A stretch of 5,367 nt of DNA, taken from assembly GCA_026785865.1 (NCBI GenBank), contig JAJAZG010000127.1, positions 1-5,367 of the forward strand, in the 5' to 3' direction. Source of the DNA: Pseudanabaena sp. CAN_BIN31. GTDB lineage: Bacteria; Cyanobacteriota; Cyanobacteriia; Pseudanabaenales; Pseudanabaenaceae. A program made the translations under genes and the position numbers. Of this stretch, positions 1 to 5,367 are shown piece after piece (within the stretch, counting starts at the first letter, position 1; every line of letters starts with the position of its first letter). The notes beneath the pieces are model-generated. The model was not told where the DNA came from, searched no databases, and worked only from the letters and a program-made list of their open reading frames with translations.

Positions 1-44
1 AACTATAGCAATCCTAAAAACACCCCTAAACACGACTCTAAAAT

Positions 45-518
45 ATGTCCACATATTACGATCTCAAAACCACTAACATCGATCGTCAGCCAGTCGATCT
101 CGCTCAGTACAAAGGTAAGGTTGCTTTAGTTGTTAACGTCGCTTCTAAATGTGGCTACACTAAGCAGTACAAAGGGCTAGAATCTCTTTATCGTGAATAT
201 AAAGAGCAAGGTTTGGAGATTCTTGGCTTTCCTAGCAACGACTTTGGCGCACAGGAACCAGCACCTGAAGCAGAAATCAAGAGCTTCTGCTCTCTCACCT
301 ACGATGTCACCTTTGATATGTTTAGTAAGGTAAAAGTGAGTGGTAGTGGCATGACAGATGCTTACAAATATCTTACTGAAACTACAGGTAGCCAAGTGCA
401 ATGGAACTTCAATAAGTTCTTAGTTGATAAACAAGGTAAAGTTGTGAAGTATTATCCTTCCAGCGTTGCGCCTGAAAGTGCAGAATTGCGTAAAGATATC
501 GAATCGCTTTTAGGCTAA
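45..518 (+). CDS. gpx: Glutathione peroxidase family thiol peroxidase
   Basis: This is a complete 157-residue protein, normal length for bacterial Gpx/BtuE-type enzymes, with no signal peptide and so probably cytosolic. The family reduces hydrogen peroxide and lipid or organic hydroperoxides. The thioredoxin-fold catalytic tetrad is visible: peroxidatic Cys36 in NVASKCGYT, Gln70 in FGAQEP, and Trp120-Asn121 in WNFNKF. Cys82 in IKSFC sits where two-Cys, thioredoxin-dependent members carry the resolving cysteine, so thioredoxin or NADPH-linked reduction is more likely than strict glutathione use (inference). It is a Cys, not a selenocysteine, enzyme. The motif usually read as FPCNQFGGQEP is FPSNDFGAQEP here (residues 62-72), so the middle Cys is absent. 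The start is fixed by an in-frame TAA at 39-41, just two codons upstream. No clear Shine-Dalgarno sequence is seen. The gene is followed at once by its own terminator, so it is probably monocistronic on the downstream side; its upstream neighbour is outside the window. Confidence 0.96.
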   Translation: MSTYYDLKTTNIDRQPVDLAQYKGKVALVVNVASKCGYTKQYKGLESLYREYKEQGLEILGFPSNDFGAQEPAPEAEIKSFCSLTYDVTFDMFSKVKVSGSGMTDAYKYLTETTGSQVQWNFNKFLVDKQGKVVKYYPSSVAPESAELRKDIESLLG

Positions 519-525
519 GTTTTGT

Positions 526-562
526 AAATAAAGGGTAGCGCTTGGCGCTACCCTTTATTTTT
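526..562 (+). terminator. Intrinsic terminator of gpx
   Basis: A perfect 16-bp inverted repeat (526-541 with 545-560) encloses a 3-nt loop TTG. The inner part is the G/C-rich GGGTAGCGC and its complement; the outer part is A/T-rich and ends in a T run (558-562). It begins 7 nt after the gpx stop codon. The mirror-image A-rich 5' side means it could also stop leftward transcription. Confidence 0.9.
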
Positions 563-617
563 GGAAGTGTTTAAGCTCACATACCAATTACCGATACTTC
601 GCTAATCTAGTTATTAC

Positions 618-714
618 AGCGCTTTGCGACGCAACCAAACCCAGGTTTTTTGTAAAAGCCCCGCAAAGCGGGGCTTTTACAAAAATATAGTAGTTTGTTT
701 GTTCGCGATTTGCT
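618..714. repeat. Palindromic intergenic element with perfect hairpin core
   Basis: The core is a perfect 18-bp inverted repeat, 647-664 with 668-685, with loop AAA. Its heart is AAAAGCCCCGC facing GCGGGGCTTTT. T runs lie on both strands, so it can act as a bidirectional terminator, in effect a second one behind gpx. The sequence mirrored around the same centre (618-646 against 686-714) still matches at about 13 of 29 positions by hand count. These include a shared TCGC/GCGA block and AGC/GCT ends, suggesting a longer palindrome whose outer arms have decayed. This fits a dispersed REP- or MITE-like intergenic repeat, but only one copy is in view. The core hairpin is certain; the outer arms and the mobile-element reading are inference. 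Confidence 0.6.
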
Positions 715-738
715 CTAAGACCGTAGATGAGTAATAAT
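709..738 (+). promoter_or_regulatory. Candidate ppk1 promoter
   Basis: A -10-like AATAAT (733-738, five of six matches to TATAAT) follows a weak -35-like TTGCTC (710-715) with 17-nt spacing. Transcription would start near 745, giving a leader of about 20 nt. The stretch is A/T-rich and directly precedes ppk1. No Pho-box-like tandem repeat (CTTAACCT type) is recognisable nearby. This is a weak consensus-only prediction. Confidence 0.28.
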
Positions 739-764
739 TTTAAAAAGATGGTGGGCTTGTTAGT

Positions 765-2981
765 ATGGCTAAAATAAAAAAAGAATTAATCAAGACAAAT
801 TTAGAAATCAGCCCGATTGAAACGATAGTTGAGTCGGTAGAGACTTCAGAATCTTTGGTAGAAGCAAATGAAGCTTTGCCAGAAACAGAGTCAATTAACA
901 AACAGGATCAAAAAAAGTCAGTTGAGCAGCCTGTATATCTTTTTAATCGTGAACTAAGCTGGATTGCTTTTAATAAGAGAGTCTTGAGTGAAGGAATTGA
1001 CTCGCGGACATCATTATTAGAACGGGCTAAATTTTTCGCGATTTTTAGTACGAACCTTGATGAATTCTTTATGGTTAGAGTCGCAAGGGTCAAGAAAAAA
1101 TTTGCGGAGCAGATGGATGTTATTACTGATGATGGTCTGAATCTGGAAACGCAATTGCAAGTGATTCGGGAAGCTCTTGTGCCACTGGTAGCGATGCAGC
1201 ATGAGTTTTTTGAAAATACGCTTCGTCTAGAGTTATATAAGCATGGGGTGAAGCTTTTAGATTATAAGAATATTGATAAGAAGCATCAGCGTTATCTCAA
1301 GACCTATTTCCAAGAAAAATTATTTCCTGTCCTCACACCATTAGCCGTTGATCCTGCTCATCCGTTTCCTTATATTTCTAATCTGAGTCTAAATTTAGTT
1401 GTGATTGTGGGCGATCGCGAAACTAAGGAAACAAACTTTGCAAGGGTAAAAGTACCAAACGTGTTGCCACGGTTTGTGAAAATTCCTGAGACCAAAGATC
1501 ACACATTTGTGCCTTTGGAACAAGTGATTGCTCATAACCTTGATGCTTTGTTTCCAGGGATGGAAATTCTCAATTACTATCCATTTCGGATTACTCGTGA
1601 TGCCGAACTTGATATTGAAGAAGAAGAAGCTGATGATCTAATTTCGGCATTACAAGCAGAGTTGCGTAAGCAGAAGTTTGGTCCAGTCGTGCGGATGGAA
1701 ATCGCTAGCGATATACCGCCAGAAATGCGTAAGGAATTAATTACCCAACTGGGTATTACCGAAGCTGATGTTTATGACATACCTAGCTTGATTGGTTTAG
1801 GCGATCTCATGGCGATCGCTTTTTTGCCGATGCCTGAGCATCAGGATAAACCTTGGAAGTCGGTCACTCATCCACAATTGAAAGAGGGATATGAACAAGG
1901 AAAAAACTTTTTTGAAATTATTCAAGAAGGTGACTTTCTCGTTCATCATCCCTATCAGTCATTTACAACGACGGTACAGCGATTCATCGAAGATGCCGCG
2001 AATGATCCTCATGTACTGGCGATCAAGCAGACTTTGTACCGAACTTCTGGAGATTCGCCCATAGTTCATGCGCTGATTCGGGCGGCGGAGAATGGCAAGC
2101 AGGTGGCGGTATTGGTGGAGCTAAAGGCGAGATTTGATGAAGCGAATAATATTCTTTGGGCAAAGAAACTAGAGAATGCGGGGGTGCATGTGGTCTATGG
2201 GCTGAAGAATCTCAAAACCCATACCAAAACTGCTTTGGTGGTGCGTCAAGAAGGCGATCGCCTAGTTCGTTATGTTCATATTGGTACTGGCAATTACAAC
2301 CCCAAAACAGCGAGATTTTATAGCGATTTAGGGATCTTTAGCTGTTGCGATAATTTGGGCGCAGACCTCACGGATTTGTTTAACTATTTGACTGGTTATT
2401 CTCGTCAGCGCGAATATCGCAAGTTGCTAGTTGCGCCCGTAAATATGCGCGAAAAGTTCTTACATCTAATCCATCGCGAAACCGAGCATCAAAAGCAGGG
2501 CTATTCTTCCTATATCATTGCAAAGATGAATTCTCTGGTTGATCCCGAAATTATTAATGCTTTGTATGAAGCTTCACAAGTCGGCGTGAATATTGACCTG
2601 ATTATTCGCGGGATGTGTTGTCTGCGTCCGAAGGTGAAGGGATTAAGCGATCGCATTCGCGTCATTAGTGTGATTGGCAGATTTCTTGAACATTCACGCA
2701 TCTTCTATTTTAGCAATGGCGGTAAAGAGCAAGTATATATTGGTAGTGCGGACTGGATGCCGCGCAACCTTGATGCGCGGGTTGAGGTGATTACCCCTGT
2801 TGAAAGTCCCCCTTTGATAAAGGAACTTAAGCAGATTCTTGAAATTGTGATTGCCGATAACCGACAAGCATGGGATCTTAAAGCAGATGGAACATATATT
2901 CAGAGGGTTCCTAGGAATGGAGAACCTGAGATGAGTTCACAAAAGCATTTCATGTCACAAGGTAGACCTGAATTCGCATGA
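765..2981 (+). CDS. ppk1: Polyphosphate kinase 1 (RNA degradosome-unrelated Ppk1 family)
   Basis: This complete 738-residue enzyme reversibly transfers the gamma-phosphate of ATP onto polyphosphate chains. Four-domain Ppk1 order is visible: N domain from about residue 58 (YLFNRELSWIAFN), head domain about 160-365, and two phospholipase-D-like C-terminal domains about 375-550 and 550-715. Known E. coli active-site residues map with a constant offset of 51: the phosphorylated His435 is His486 in KTHTK, His454 is His505 in VHIGTGN, His592 is His643 in LEHSR, and Mg/ATP-contacting Arg375 and Arg405 are Arg426 (TLYR) and Arg456 (KARFDE). All catalytic positions are therefore intact. Residues 1-56 are an acidic Glu/Ser/Thr-rich extension before the conserved core, probably disordered. 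ATG765 is the only sensible start: an in-frame TAA lies at 741-743 and the next Met is within the core. A weak GGTGGG (750-755) may serve as ribosome binding site. The gene stands alone; no exopolyphosphatase gene is adjacent in the window. Confidence 0.98.
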   Translation: MAKIKKELIKTNLEISPIETIVESVETSESLVEANEALPETESINKQDQKKSVEQPVYLFNRELSWIAFNKRVLSEGIDSRTSLLERAKFFAIFSTNLDEFFMVRVARVKKKFAEQMDVITDDGLNLETQLQVIREALVPLVAMQHEFFENTLRLELYKHGVKLLDYKNIDKKHQRYLKTYFQEKLFPVLTPLAVDPAHPFPYISNLSLNLVVIVGDRETKETNFARVKVPNVLPRFVKIPETKDHTFVPLEQVIAHNLDALFPGMEILNYYPFRITRDAELDIEEEEADDLISALQAELRKQKFGPVVRMEIASDIPPEMRKELITQLGITEADVYDIPSLIGLGDLMAIAFLPMPEHQDKPWKSVTHPQLKEGYEQGKNFFEIIQEGDFLVHHPYQSFTTTVQRFIEDAANDPHVLAIKQTLYRTSGDSPIVHALIRAAENGKQVAVLVELKARFDEANNILWAKKLENAGVHVVYGLKNLKTHTKTALVVRQEGDRLVRYVHIGTGNYNPKTARFYSDLGIFSCCDNLGADLTDLFNYLTGYSRQREYRKLLVAPVNMREKFLHLIHRETEHQKQGYSSYIIAKMNSLVDPEIINALYEASQVGVNIDLIIRGMCCLRPKVKGLSDRIRVISVIGRFLEHSRIFYFSNGGKEQVYIGSADWMPRNLDARVEVITPVESPPLIKELKQILEIVIADNRQAWDLKADGTYIQRVPRNGEPEMSSQKHFMSQGRPEFA

Positions 2982-3014
2982 TAAAAAAGGCTCCCAAAGG
3001 GAGCCTTTTTTATT
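2981..3014. terminator. Intrinsic terminator shared by ppk1 and bioB
   Basis: GGCTCCC (2989-2995) pairs with GGGAGCC (2999-3005) around an AAA loop. Six A residues before the stem and six T residues after it extend the pairing to at least 14 bp and give a U tract on either strand. It starts on the last base of the ppk1 TGA stop. Because ppk1 and bioB converge here, the same hairpin can end both transcripts. Confidence 0.9.
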
Positions 3015-3040
3015 ACTAATGTTACGTCGAAGTTTATAAA

Positions 3041-3141
3041 GCCCTCACCCCTAGCCCCTCTCCCTGAGGGAGAGGGGAACAAGAGAATATTGAATCTTGC
3101 TCCCCCTCGCCCCTAGGGAGAGGGGGCTGGGGGGTGAGGGC
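3041..3141. repeat. 101-bp nested palindromic C/G-rich repeat (MITE-like)
   Basis: Perfect 11-bp terminal inverted repeats, GCCCTCACCCC (3041-3051) and GGGGTGAGGGC (3131-3141), bound the element. Each half holds its own hairpin: CCCCTCTCCC (3055-3064) with GGGAGAGGGG (3068-3077), and a less perfect one at 3102-3126 centred on CCCTAGGG. The two halves are therefore head-to-head copies of one unit of about 40 bp, differing by small indels, joined by an A/T-rich centre. There is no coding capacity and no obvious target-site duplication at the ends. Repeats of this style are common between cyanobacterial genes (general knowledge); non-autonomous mobility is inferred. It ends 5 bp from the bioB stop codon and could aid termination of bioB. 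Confidence 0.85.
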
Positions 3142-3146
3142 AGATT

Positions 3147-4085
3147 CTATGCAAATTCTTTTGGTTTTACGCCCAGTTTCTCAAACATCTTCGCGTCATC
3201 TTGCCAATTAGGATTTGCCGTGGTGAGTAACTTCTCACTGGAGAAGATCGAATTTGCACCTGCAAGGAAACAGAGCGCTTGATCGGAAACGGTCAGCCGA
3301 TCGCGTCCTGCGGAAAGTCTCACTACGGCTTTGGGCATCAAGATCCTCGCAGTCGCCACCATCCGTACTAGCACCAGAGGATCGATCGCCTCTAAATCAC
3401 CAAATGGAGTTCCTGCAACTGGCGAAAGCGCATTAATTGGCACTGACTCTGGCTGTGGCGTGAGATTTGCCAAGGTATGCAAAAGATCAATGCGATCGCT
3501 GTCAGTTTCACCCATACCAACGATGCCGCCACAACAAACTTGAATCCCTGCTTCTGCGACATGCTGAATGGTTTCGAGGCGATCGCGATAGGTGCGAGTC
3601 GTAATAATTTCGGGATAAAAACTTTCGGAAGTATCAAGATTATGGTTATAGGCAGTTAAGCCAGCCTTAGCCAGCCTTTGAGCTTGGTCGGGGCGGAGCA
3701 TTCCCATAGTTACACAGGCTTCCATTCCCATCCCTGCTACGGCTGTAACCATTTGCAGCACGCGATCAAACTCTTCGCCGTCAGGTGCATTGCGCCAAGC
3801 TGCTCCCATACAAAAACGAGTCGCACCATGTTGCTTTGCATCCTGCGCTTGGCTGATTACTTGATCAAGAGGTAATAGAGGATAAGTCTCTACGTCCGTG
3901 GGATAGCGAGCGCTTTGAGGACAATATTTGCAGTCTTCAGGACAGCGACCTGATTTGATGTTTGACAGCGTACACATCTGCACAGCATCAGTTTGGTGAT
4001 GCTGCCGATGGATAGATTGCGCCTCAAATATGAGAGACAGCAAAGGTTGATGATAGATTTTGGTGACAGATTCGAGGGAAATCAA
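3147..4085 (-). CDS. bioB: Biotin synthase (radical SAM)
   Basis: This complete 312-residue enzyme inserts sulfur into dethiobiotin in the last step of biotin synthesis. The radical SAM motif is Cys48, Cys52 and Cys55 in GRCPEDCKYCPQS, binding the [4Fe-4S] cluster. The ligands of the auxiliary [2Fe-2S] cluster, known in E. coli as Cys97, Cys128, Cys188 and Arg260, are matched by Cys92 (FCMGAAWR), Cys124 (EACVTMG), Cys184 (QVCCGG) and Arg256 (VRLSAGR). Other hallmarks are YNHNLDTS (146-153) and GGIVGMGET (186-194). It is shorter than the 346-residue E. coli protein, with abbreviated N and C termini, but the catalytic core is whole. The start codon at 4085 is TTG; no in-frame ATG, GTG or TTG lies between it and an in-frame TAG about 16 codons upstream, and no Shine-Dalgarno is seen. 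The end is certain and the start moderately so. No other biotin genes are adjacent, so the pathway is probably dispersed. Confidence 0.96.
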   Translation of the reverse strand: MISLESVTKIYHQPLLSLIFEAQSIHRQHHQTDAVQMCTLSNIKSGRCPEDCKYCPQSARYPTDVETYPLLPLDQVISQAQDAKQHGATRFCMGAAWRNAPDGEEFDRVLQMVTAVAGMGMEACVTMGMLRPDQAQRLAKAGLTAYNHNLDTSESFYPEIITTRTYRDRLETIQHVAEAGIQVCCGGIVGMGETDSDRIDLLHTLANLTPQPESVPINALSPVAGTPFGDLEAIDPLVLVRMVATARILMPKAVVRLSAGRDRLTVSDQALCFLAGANSIFSSEKLLTTANPNWQDDAKMFEKLGVKPKEFA

Positions 4086-4115
4086 AAGAGTATTTATGCT
4101 TATGACATAATGATA

Positions 4116-4163
4116 GCGATCGCCATTGTACTGCTAAGGAATACCGCTTTAGAACGCGATCGC
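4116..4163. repeat. Pair of HIP1 palindromes in the divergent intergenic region
   Basis: Two exact GCGATCGC octamers lie at 4116-4123 and 4156-4163, 40 bp apart. HIP1 is a highly abundant cyanobacterial palindrome of debated function. Further exact copies are inside genes at 1411, 1812, 2254, 2647, 3492 and 3579. Confidence 0.9.
4125..4130 (-). promoter_or_regulatory. Candidate bioB -10 element
   Basis: Read on the minus strand this is TACAAT, five of six matches to TATAAT. It would start transcription near 4118, about 33 nt before the TTG start of bioB. No good -35 is found at 16-18 nt. A TTGACT (minus strand, 4175-4180) lies too far upstream to pair with it. No palindromic operator or riboswitch is recognised. 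Low confidence. Confidence 0.22.
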
Positions 4164-4194
4164 AATACTTGTTTAGTCAAAACTTGATTGGTGT

Positions 4195-4203
4195 TGCTAT
4201 ATT
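4195..4203 (+). promoter_or_regulatory. Candidate extended -10 promoter of the sensor gene
   Basis: TGCTATATT reads as an extended -10: TG, one base, then TATATT with five of six matches to TATAAT. The -35 region is poor, which extended -10 promoters tolerate. Transcription would start near 4210, leaving an A/T-rich leader of about 48 nt before the ATG at 4258. Confidence 0.35.
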
Positions 4204-4257
4204 AGGCTTAGGGAAACAATTGCTAAATAAAATAACCGAATAAATTATAAAACTTAA

Positions 4258-5367
4258 ATGATTCCTGCCCAAGAGCCAACCAATGAACTAGAAAGAGTCG
4301 CCGCCCTCTATCAGTGCAAAATTTTAGATACCGAATCAGAGCAGGGTTTTGACGATATCACGCAACTGGCTGCTTATATTTGTCAAACGCCGATCGCCTT
4401 AGTGAGCTTGATCGACAAAGATCGCCAATGGTTTAAATCAAAAGTGGGGCTTACCGCAACAGAAACGCCAAGGAAAATCGCTTTTTGCACCCATGCAATT
4501 CTCCAAGATGGAATTTTTATAGTAAATGACACCTTAGAAGACGAGAGATTTGCTGATAATCCAGTGGTTACTCATGCGCCAAAGATACGCTTTTATGCAG
4601 GAGTTCCGATTAAAACTGTAGAAGGTTATCCACTGGGGACTTTGTGCGTACTTGATTATAAGCAAAGAGAACTAGATAAAGCTCAGATTAATTTTCTCAA
4701 ATCTTTGGGAAACCAAGTTTCTTATCTGATCGAAACTCGGCGTAATTTGGCAGAAATTAGTCGCTTAACTCTACCGACAAAAGCTAATCCTTCTAAGAAA
4801 AAATTTCTCAAAAGAATTGCTTTTGGGGCAGTGCTATTAGCTTCAATAGTGATCGTGATGGGAGTGATTTCTGTTACTTTTGAGCAAATCAATTTGATGC
4901 AGTGGTTGCAAAAGCGGCAGACTTCAATTTCCGATGCTGTAGATATTTCCTTAATCACTCTTCTGTCAACCTTAGTAGTGCTGGCAATATTTTTCTATTT
5001 CATTGTGCGCGAAGTTAATATGCGTCGCCAATTGACACATAGCCTTGAACAAGAACGGGACTTTACTGTTGCTGTGCTAGATACTGTCGCAGCGATGGTA
5101 ATCGTGCTAGATCCAGAAGGGAGGATTATTCGATTTAATAGCGAGTGTGAGCGAGTAACAGGCTATCACTACGAAGAAGTGCGAAATCAGATTTTCTGGA
5201 AGATTTTTTTACGGTCTGAAGATGTCCAATTAGTTAATAAGACTTTTGCTAACTCATCCAGTCAGAATTTACCTAATTCTTATGAAAACTATTGGATTGC
5301 AAAAAATGGACAACATCAACTAATTTCATGGTCAACGACAGCGTTACTAGATGATTCAAATCAAGTT
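4258..5367 (+). CDS. GAF-2TM-PAS membrane sensor protein, 3' end missing
   Basis: An open frame of 370 codons runs off the window without a stop, so this is a partial gene. Residues about 10-165 form a GAF domain with blocks KILDTESEQGFDD, DRQWFKSKVGL, ETPRKIAFCTHAI, EDERFADNP, RFYAGVPI and LGTLCVLD, a set typical of GAF domains at the front of cyanobacterial histidine kinases and diguanylate cyclases. Two hydrophobic helices follow (about 187-207 and 230-250) with a loop of about 22 residues. Basic KKKFLKR before the first and REVNMRR after the second place both ends in the cytoplasm. A short coil leads to a PAS domain (about 265-370), with VLDTVAAMVIVLDPEGRI and FNSECERVTGY. The output module, most likely a histidine kinase or GGDEF/EAL domain, lies beyond the edge and cannot be stated. 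The start is fixed by an in-frame TAA immediately before the ATG; no clear Shine-Dalgarno is present. The gene is divergent from bioB. Confidence 0.9.
   Translation, partial: MIPAQEPTNELERVAALYQCKILDTESEQGFDDITQLAAYICQTPIALVSLIDKDRQWFKSKVGLTATETPRKIAFCTHAILQDGIFIVNDTLEDERFADNPVVTHAPKIRFYAGVPIKTVEGYPLGTLCVLDYKQRELDKAQINFLKSLGNQVSYLIETRRNLAEISRLTLPTKANPSKKKFLKRIAFGAVLLASIVIVMGVISVTFEQINLMQWLQKRQTSISDAVDISLITLLSTLVVLAIFFYFIVREVNMRRQLTHSLEQERDFTVAVLDTVAAMVIVLDPEGRIIRFNSECERVTGYHYEEVRNQIFWKIFLRSEDVQLVNKTFANSSSQNLPNSYENYWIAKNGQHQLISWSTTALLDDSNQV

Noticed and set aside
686..764. Pho box controlling ppk1
   Set aside because: No tandem CTTAACCT-like octamers at 11-bp spacing could be found on either strand of the upstream region.
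45..2981. gpx and ppk1 as one operon or functional system
   Set aside because: Two strong hairpins and about 245 bp separate them, and no known pathway couples the two enzymes directly.
3041..3141. CRISPR array
   Set aside because: The repeated units are inverted, only two in number, and have no regular spacers or nearby cas genes.
3097..3282. Plus-strand open frame starting inside the 101-bp repeat
   Set aside because: Its first residues are translated repeat and the rest is antisense to the end of bioB; there is no ribosome binding site.
3254..3875. Several plus-strand open frames of 60-70 codons antisense to bioB
   Set aside because: They lie fully within the well-conserved bioB gene, have no recognisable protein features and look like shadows of its coding frame.
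4100..4126. Eight-codon minus-strand leader ORF (MAIAIIMS) upstream of bioB
   Set aside because: It has no Shine-Dalgarno, overlaps a HIP1 palindrome that explains its first codons, and would start upstream of the predicted transcription start.
4258..4750. GAF domain as a bilin-binding cyanobacteriochrome photosensor
   Set aside because: The Cys-containing block is AFCTHAI, the pattern of a common non-phytochrome GAF family, and no typical chromophore-binding Cys-His pair in the expected context is seen.

Overview
The window looks like ordinary chromosome from a low-GC cyanobacterium, possibly of the Pseudanabaena type. Three things point there. The palindrome GCGATCGC (the HIP1 core) occurs eight times in 5.4 kb, where under one is expected by chance. 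The intergenic repeats are of the C-rich CCCTCACCCC/CCCCTCTCCC kind common in cyanobacteria. The GAF-PAS signalling protein at the right end is of a cyanobacterial style. The genus is an impression, not a demonstrated result.

Layout from left to right: a complete glutathione-peroxidase-like gene (gpx, +, 45-518) is followed by a near-ideal terminator hairpin. A 200-bp spacer then carries a second perfect hairpin (647-685) with eroded outer arms. Next is a complete polyphosphate kinase gene (ppk1, +, 765-2981), whose terminator overlaps the last base of its stop codon. A 101-bp C/G-rich nested palindrome (3041-3141) separates ppk1 from the convergent biotin synthase gene (bioB, -, 3147-4085). 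bioB appears to use a TTG start. A 172-bp divergent intergenic region with two HIP1 sites lies between bioB and a rightward sensor gene. That gene starts at 4258 and runs off the window after 370 codons. It encodes GAF, two transmembrane helices and PAS, with the output domain beyond the edge.

The genes do not form an evident shared pathway: peroxide detoxification, polyphosphate storage, biotin synthesis and signal sensing. Their orientations and the strong terminators imply at least four separate transcription units. I did not find a convincing new biological system. The most interesting material is intergenic: the 101-bp palindromic element with a G-quadruplex motif, and the 647-685 hairpin element. 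In the coding part it is the unusual order of the truncated sensor, with GAF in front of the membrane hairpin.
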